In this document: piece after piece, positions 31,984-35,256 of the stretch
How positions within the stretch are numbered: the stretch's first letter is position 1
Layout of the letters: each line of letters opens with the position of its first letter
DNA from: Actinomycetes bacterium
Lineage (GTDB): Bacteria > Actinomycetota > Acidimicrobiia > Acidimicrobiales > Poriferisodalaceae
Direction: 5' to 3'
NCBI GenBank assembly: GCA_024228575.1
Contig: JAAETH010000525.1
Coordinates: 1-35,256 of the forward strand
Length of the DNA: 35,256 nt
Notes under the pieces: model-generated
Seen by the model: only the letters and a program-made list of their open reading frames with translations
Told to the model about the DNA's origin: nothing
Database searches by the model: none
Program-made: the position numbers and the translations under genes

Positions 31984-34887
31984 TCAGGAACGCGGAATCT
32001 CGCGTTCCTCGAAGGTCTCGATGATGTCTCCGGCCTGAAGGTCCTGGAAGTCCGAGAGGCCGATACCACACTCGTAGCCTGCCGCGACCTCGCGGGCGTC
32101 GTCCTTGAAACGTTTGAGCGACGAGACCGTACCCCTCCAGATGATGGTGCCTTCGCGAAGGAACCGGACCTTGGAGTTGCGGGTGATGACACCGTTGAGC
32201 ACGTAGCAGCCTGCGATGGAACCGATACGCGGGATCTTGAAGATCTCGCGGACCTCGGCATCTCCGGTGATGACTTCTTCGTACTCGGGCTCGAGAAGAC
32301 CGAGCACGGCGTTCTCGACGTCTTCGAGGAGCTTGTAGATGATCTCGTAGTGGCGGATCTCGACGCCGAGCTCGTCGGCCAGGCTGCGTCCCTTTCGGTC
32401 GGCCCTGACGTTGAAACCGAGGATGGTTGCGTTGGTGGCAGCCGCGAGCTGGACATCGTTTTCGGTGATGCCGCCTACGCCGCGCGACACAAACGCGAGC
32501 TTGACCTCGTCGCGTTCGAGCTTGCGAAGGCTCTCGGTGAGCGCCTCGAGAGATCCGTGAACGTCGGCCTTGACGATGAGATTGAGAGTTGCCGCCTCTC
32601 CTGCCTGGATCTGCTTGAAGATGTCCTCGAGCTTCGCGCCGCCGCTGGCAGCCGCCGCCGTATGGGCGAACGAAGCCTGACGTTGCCAGTGCTCGCGAGT
32701 GTCGGCGACCTTCGATGCGGTCTTCTCGTCCTGGGCCACAACAAAGGCCGCACCGGAGCTGGCCACGTCTGAGAGGCCGAGCACCTCGACCGGGGTCGAA
32801 GGACCGGCCTGTTTGACCTGTTCGCCGCGGTCGTTGAGCATCGCCCTGATACGACCCCAGGCCGCGCCCGCCACCAGGGGTTGGCCAACCGCGAGAATGC
32901 CGTGCTGAACGAGGATCGTCGACACCGGTCCGCGGCCCTTGTCGAGGTGAGACTCGAGAACGACGCCAGATGCGCGTCCCTCGGGGACAGCGGTGAGTTC
33001 CTCGACCTCGGCGACCAGCAACAGCTGATCGAGCAAGTCGTCGATGCCCAAATCCTCGAGCGCCGAAACTTCGACCGTGACGATATCGCCACCGTAGGAC
33101 TCCGGAATCAGATCGCGCTCTGCGAGCTGAGCGAGAACCCGGTTGACGTCTGCGGTTTCGCGATCGATCTTGTTGATCGCGACCACGATGGGTACTTCGG
33201 CAGCCTTGGCGTGGTCGATGGCCTCAATCGTCTGAGGCATGACGCCGTCGTCGGCAGCGACCACCAGAACCACGATGTCTGTCGCTTCGGCACCGCGCGC
33301 CCGCATGGCGGTGAACGCCGCGTGACCGGGAGTATCGATGAAGGCGAGCTTCTGACCGTTGTGGTCTACCTGGTAGGCACCGATGTGCTGGGTGATTCCA
33401 CCAGCCTCACCATCGACCACGTTCGCAGAACGGATGCGGTCGAGGAGCTTGGTCTTGCCGTGGTCGACGTGACCCATGACGGTGACGACCGGGGGTCGCG
33501 GAGCGAGGTCCTCTGGATCGATTTCGTCGTCGAGACCAAGAATCTGCTGGAGTTCTTGCTCCTGTTCGGCTCCGGGGTCGACGATGCGGATTGTACCGCC
33601 GACCTCTTCGGCGAACAGTTCCATCATCTCGTCTGTGAGCGACTGGGTGGCGGTCACCATCTCGCCCTGCTGCAACAAGAAGCGCACGACGTCGGCCGCA
33701 GAACGATTCAGACGCGGGGCCATCTCCTGAGCGGTCGATCCGCGCTCGACAACGACCTCAGAAGTCGGGACTGGAGCATCGGCTGGTGTGTAGGACGCGA
33801 GCTCCTGGGGCTGGAGGTCGTCCATGTTGCGACGACGGCGCTTGGAGCGACGCGGCCTGCGCGGAGGTCCGCCTGGACGCCCGCCACCCGGGCGACCGCC
33901 TCCACCCGGACGACCACCGGCTGGAGGAGGACCACCGGCTGGAGCTGCTCCGCCGCCGGGGCCACGACGAGGTCCGTCGAAGCCACCACCGGGACGGCCA
34001 CCACCACTTCGTCCGCCCGCGGGACCGCGACCGCCTGCACCGGGAGGCGGAGGAATCGGCTTTCCGCTCGAGGAGCGTGGAGGAGCTGGAGGTGGCGGTA
34101 TGGGCTTCCCTCCCGCCGACCTGGGACGAAGTGCAGCAGGTGGAGGGGGCGGAGGGGCAGCAGGGGCAGCGTCGGTGCTTGCCGCCGGCTGCGCCGGCGC
34201 CTGAGCGGGTGTGGGTGCGGGTGCGGGTGTGGGTGCAGGTGTGGGTGCAGGTGCAGGTGCGCTGGGGGGACCTGCCGGGGGTCGGGGCACCGCCGATGGT
34301 TTGGCCTCGGGTGCTGGGGTTGGAGCACGAACTCCCTCGTTGCCGCTCGAGGTGACCAGCGGCCTCGGCGGTGGCATCGGGATCTTGGGTGCCACCGGTG
34401 CCGCCTGAGCTGCTTCTGGTGCTGCAGGAGCCTCGGGCACCGCGGGAGCATCACTCTCGGCAACCGGAGGCACGTCGGCGGTGGCATTGCCATCGCCGAT
34501 CGATGGGTCGGTCTCCGGAGACGCCTCGGACGGCACTTCATCGGCCGTCGTCGGTGTGTCCTCGGCCGGAGTCGAAGCTGCCGCCTCGGGCGCAACGTCT
34601 CCGTCGACAGCCTTCGTCTTGGTCGGTGCCTTCTTGGCTGCAGCCTTCTTCTTCGCCGGAGCCTTCTTCTTGGCTGGAGCCTTCTTCTTGGTCGGTTCCT
34701 CGGGCTGTTCGTCGCGAATCAGGCCCTCGCGTTCGGCCTTGCGCCGCACACGGTCCGCCTGGGGTTCAACGATGCTCGACGAGTGACTCTTGGCTCCGAT
34801 TCCGAGCGCGTCGCACAAATCGAGGGTCTCCTTGTTGGTTAACCCAAGTTCCTTCGCAAGTGCGAAAACGCGAATATTCTTAGCCAC
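31984..34887 (-). CDS. infB: translation initiation factor IF-2
   Basis: The GTPase that brings initiator tRNA to the ribosome; 967 residues. An IF2_N module lies at 1-55 ([19 protein letters not shown]). A long low-complexity region (about 62-350) follows: Lys-Ala repeats (KKKAPAKKK), Ala/Pro repeats (PAPTPAPT), poly-Pro and Gly-Arg-rich RPGGG repeats. A second IF2_N part comes at about 378-436. The G domain has G1 GHVDHGKT (472-479), G3 DTPGH (518-522) and G4 NKID (572-575), and the conserved C-terminal domains follow. The GTG start at 34887 has AAGGA upstream at normal spacing. It is preceded by a 206-base structured gap. Confidence 0.97.
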   Translation of the reverse strand: MAKNIRVFALAKELGLTNKETLDLCDALGIGAKSHSSSIVEPQADRVRRKAEREGLIRDEQPEEPTKKKAPAKKKAPAKKKAAAKKAPTKTKAVDGDVAPEAAASTPAEDTPTTADEVPSEASPETDPSIGDGNATADVPPVAESDAPAVPEAPAAPEAAQAAPVAPKIPMPPPRPLVTSSGNEGVRAPTPAPEAKPSAVPRPPAGPPSAPAPAPTPAPTPAPAPTPAQAPAQPAASTDAAPAAPPPPPPAALRPRSAGGKPIPPPPAPPRSSSGKPIPPPPGAGGRGPAGGRSGGGRPGGGFDGPRRGPGGGAAPAGGPPPAGGRPGGGGRPGGGRPGGPPRRPRRSKRRRRNMDDLQPQELASYTPADAPVPTSEVVVERGSTAQEMAPRLNRSAADVVRFLLQQGEMVTATQSLTDEMMELFAEEVGGTIRIVDPGAEQEQELQQILGLDDEIDPEDLAPRPPVVTVMGHVDHGKTKLLDRIRSANVVDGEAGGITQHIGAYQVDHNGQKLAFIDTPGHAAFTAMRARGAEATDIVVLVVAADDGVMPQTIEAIDHAKAAEVPIVVAINKIDRETADVNRVLAQLAERDLIPESYGGDIVTVEVSALEDLGIDDLLDQLLLVAEVEELTAVPEGRASGVVLESHLDKGRGPVSTILVQHGILAVGQPLVAGAAWGRIRAMLNDRGEQVKQAGPSTPVEVLGLSDVASSGAAFVVAQDEKTASKVADTREHWQRQASFAHTAAAASGGAKLEDIFKQIQAGEAATLNLIVKADVHGSLEALTESLRKLERDEVKLAFVSRGVGGITENDVQLAAATNATILGFNVRADRKGRSLADELGVEIRHYEIIYKLLEDVENAVLGLLEPEYEEVITGDAEVREIFKIPRIGSIAGCYVLNGVITRNSKVRFLREGTIIWRGTVSSLKRFKDDAREVAAGYECGIGLSDFQDLQAGDIIETFEEREIPRS
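33830..34700 (-). repeat. low-complexity coding repeats in infB
   Basis: Simple repeats in the IF-2 linker: Gly/Arg/Pro-rich units at about 33850-34060, alternating GTGGGTGC/GTGCGGGT-type blocks at about 34206-34262 (Ala-Pro-Thr repeats) and CTTCTTCTTGGC-type blocks at about 34625-34700 (Lys-Ala repeats). All are in frame and part of IF-2. Confidence 0.7.
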
Positions 34888-35093
34888 GCAGTTCCTTGTA
34901 CTCGATCATGGGGCGCGCCACGCGTTAGGCACGTTTCGCCCGGCTAACACCCTAACGGCTCGGCAGGCACACCGTCGCCATGTTGTTGCTGCGGTTTCGC
35001 TACACCCTTGGTGTTGCCTGCCTCACAGGTCTTGTGGTGGGGCTCCTCGGCAAAACCTCGTCGCCGAGTTGGGCGAATTCGCCCCGGTAGCCA
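34888..35093 (-). ncRNA. hairpin-rich gap upstream of infB, candidate structured leader RNA
   Basis: This gap between the acidic tail gene and infB has no credible ORF but several inverted repeats. In minus-strand RNA order they are the 14-base palindrome GGGCGAATTCGCCC (35084-35071), CTCGGC/GCCGAG around 11 bases (35068-35046), a 12-bp stem with one bulge GGCAGGCAACACC/GGTGTGCCTGCC around 36 bases (35022-34962), CGTTAGG/CCTAACG around 21 bases (34957-34923), and palindrome GGCGCGCC (34919-34912). The infB ribosome-binding site comes next. The position is where ylxR normally lies. A regulatory leader or stable RNA is possible; there is no match I can name. Confidence 0.4.
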
Positions 35094-35256
35094 CTACCCG
35101 GCGGAATCGTCTGACCCGTCGGAACCATCGTCGGATGCACCTTCGTCGTCGGCCTCAACTTCGGTCGCGGCCTCCTCGACGGCGTCGTCTGCACCATCGT
35201 CGTCGGCCTCAACTTCGGTCGCGGCCTCCTCGACGGCGTCGTCTGCACCATCGTCG
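35094..35256 (-). CDS. acidic tandem-repeat C-terminus of an upstream gene, probably nusA (partial)
   Basis: A frame without a start codon runs in from the right edge for 53 codons to a TAG at 35096-35094. It reads as 18-residue repeats DDDGADDAVEEAATEVEA, then an Asp/Ser/Gly-rich end (SDDGSDGSDDSAG). The acidic composition and the 5' position relative to infB suggest the C-terminal extension of NusA, whose gene usually precedes infB; acidic NusA tails are known. The identity is inferred from position only. The overlapping frame at 35000-35251, rich in Arg/Pro/Thr, is its shadow. Confidence 0.6.
   Translation of the reverse strand, partial: DDGADDAVEEAATEVEADDDGADDAVEEAATEVEADDEGASDDGSDGSDDSAG
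35137..35256. repeat. 54-bp tandem repeat, 2.2 copies, continuing past the window edge
   Basis: Copy 1 is 35137-35190, copy 2 is 35191-35244, and a third copy begins at 35245. Copies 1 and 2 differ by one base (CTTCG versus CATCG). The near-identity shows recent duplication or gene conversion. The unit is 18 codons, so copy-number change keeps the reading frame. Confidence 0.85.

Noticed and set aside
32881-34842. 653-codon plus-strand open frame opposite infB
   Set aside because: A shadow of the high-GC, repetitive infB coding strand; it reads as low-complexity Trp/Arg/Gly with no domain.
34888-35093. ylxR gene in the gap before infB
   Set aside because: All minus-strand frames were read. 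None shows the RTCxxCR-type start or basic core of YlxR, and each is interrupted by stops.
35000-35251. 83-codon Arg/Pro/Thr-rich frame with a start codon
   Set aside because: It overlaps the acidic repeat frame, which ends in a proper stop and continues off the edge. The repeated unit makes every frame periodic, and the acidic frame fits a C-terminal tail better.
35137-35256. CRISPR-like direct repeats
   Set aside because: The 54-base units are directly adjacent with no spacers and code in frame.

Overview
The window is a high-GC bacterial chromosome segment. Its gene content and order (nusA tail-infB-ylxP-rbfA-truB-ribF-rpsO-pnp-dapB, and dapA-rnj-ftsK, rimO-pgsA-cinA) match the translation / RNA-decay / lysine / cell-division block of Actinomycetota. 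Frequent GTG starts, 1-4 base stop/start overlaps and several SD-less starts behind TANNNT hexamers fit this. The acidic and Gly/Pro-rich extensions and the unusual accessory genes make me favour an early-branching class such as Acidimicrobiia, but that placement is an inference.

Layout, left to right. (1) 1-3783, minus: the distal part of an ABC transporter operon (small membrane protein, a large secreted/membrane partner with a PPC-like domain, the ATPase; the next gene probably starts at the left edge). (2) 3969-7121, minus: cinA, pgsA, rimO. (3) 7149-9595, plus: a TAP-family lipoprotein hydrolase and a DUF6159-like membrane protein. (4) 9586-12745: an extremely acidic anchored protein (minus) divergent from a response regulator/sensor kinase pair (plus). 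(5) 12682-15664, minus: SMP-30-like lactonase, MFS exporter, GntR regulator. (6) 15692-23484, minus: ftsK, rnj, dapA, a small unknown coupled to dapA, manA and an SDR. (7) 23602-24860, plus: two membrane proteins whose junction is a 9-bp inverted repeat spanning stop and start codons. (8) 24834-31972, minus: ribokinase-like kinase, dapB, pnp, rpsO, ribF, truB, rbfA, ylxP. (9) 31984-35256, minus: infB, a structured 206-nt gap, and the acidic tandem-repeat C-terminus of an upstream gene that is probably nusA.

Functionally most of the window is housekeeping: translation initiation and ribosome maturation (IF-2, RbfA, S15, TruB, RimO), RNA turnover (PNPase, RNase J), flavin cofactor synthesis, lysine/peptidoglycan precursors (DapA, DapB), phospholipid synthesis (PgsA) and chromosome segregation (FtsK). 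Accessory cassettes are inserted between these conserved genes. No tRNA, rRNA, CRISPR array, insertion sequence or phage gene was found. No gene-free stretch exceeds 300 bases: the longest are 9596-9823 (possible small ORF), 34888-35093 (structured leader) and 3784-3968 (nothing convincing).

The most interesting signals are the hairpin-rich gap in front of infB, the hairpin-coupled gene pair at 24156-24183, the three stem-loops between rpsO and pnp, the decayed deamidase active site of CinA, and the acidic protein facing a two-component system.
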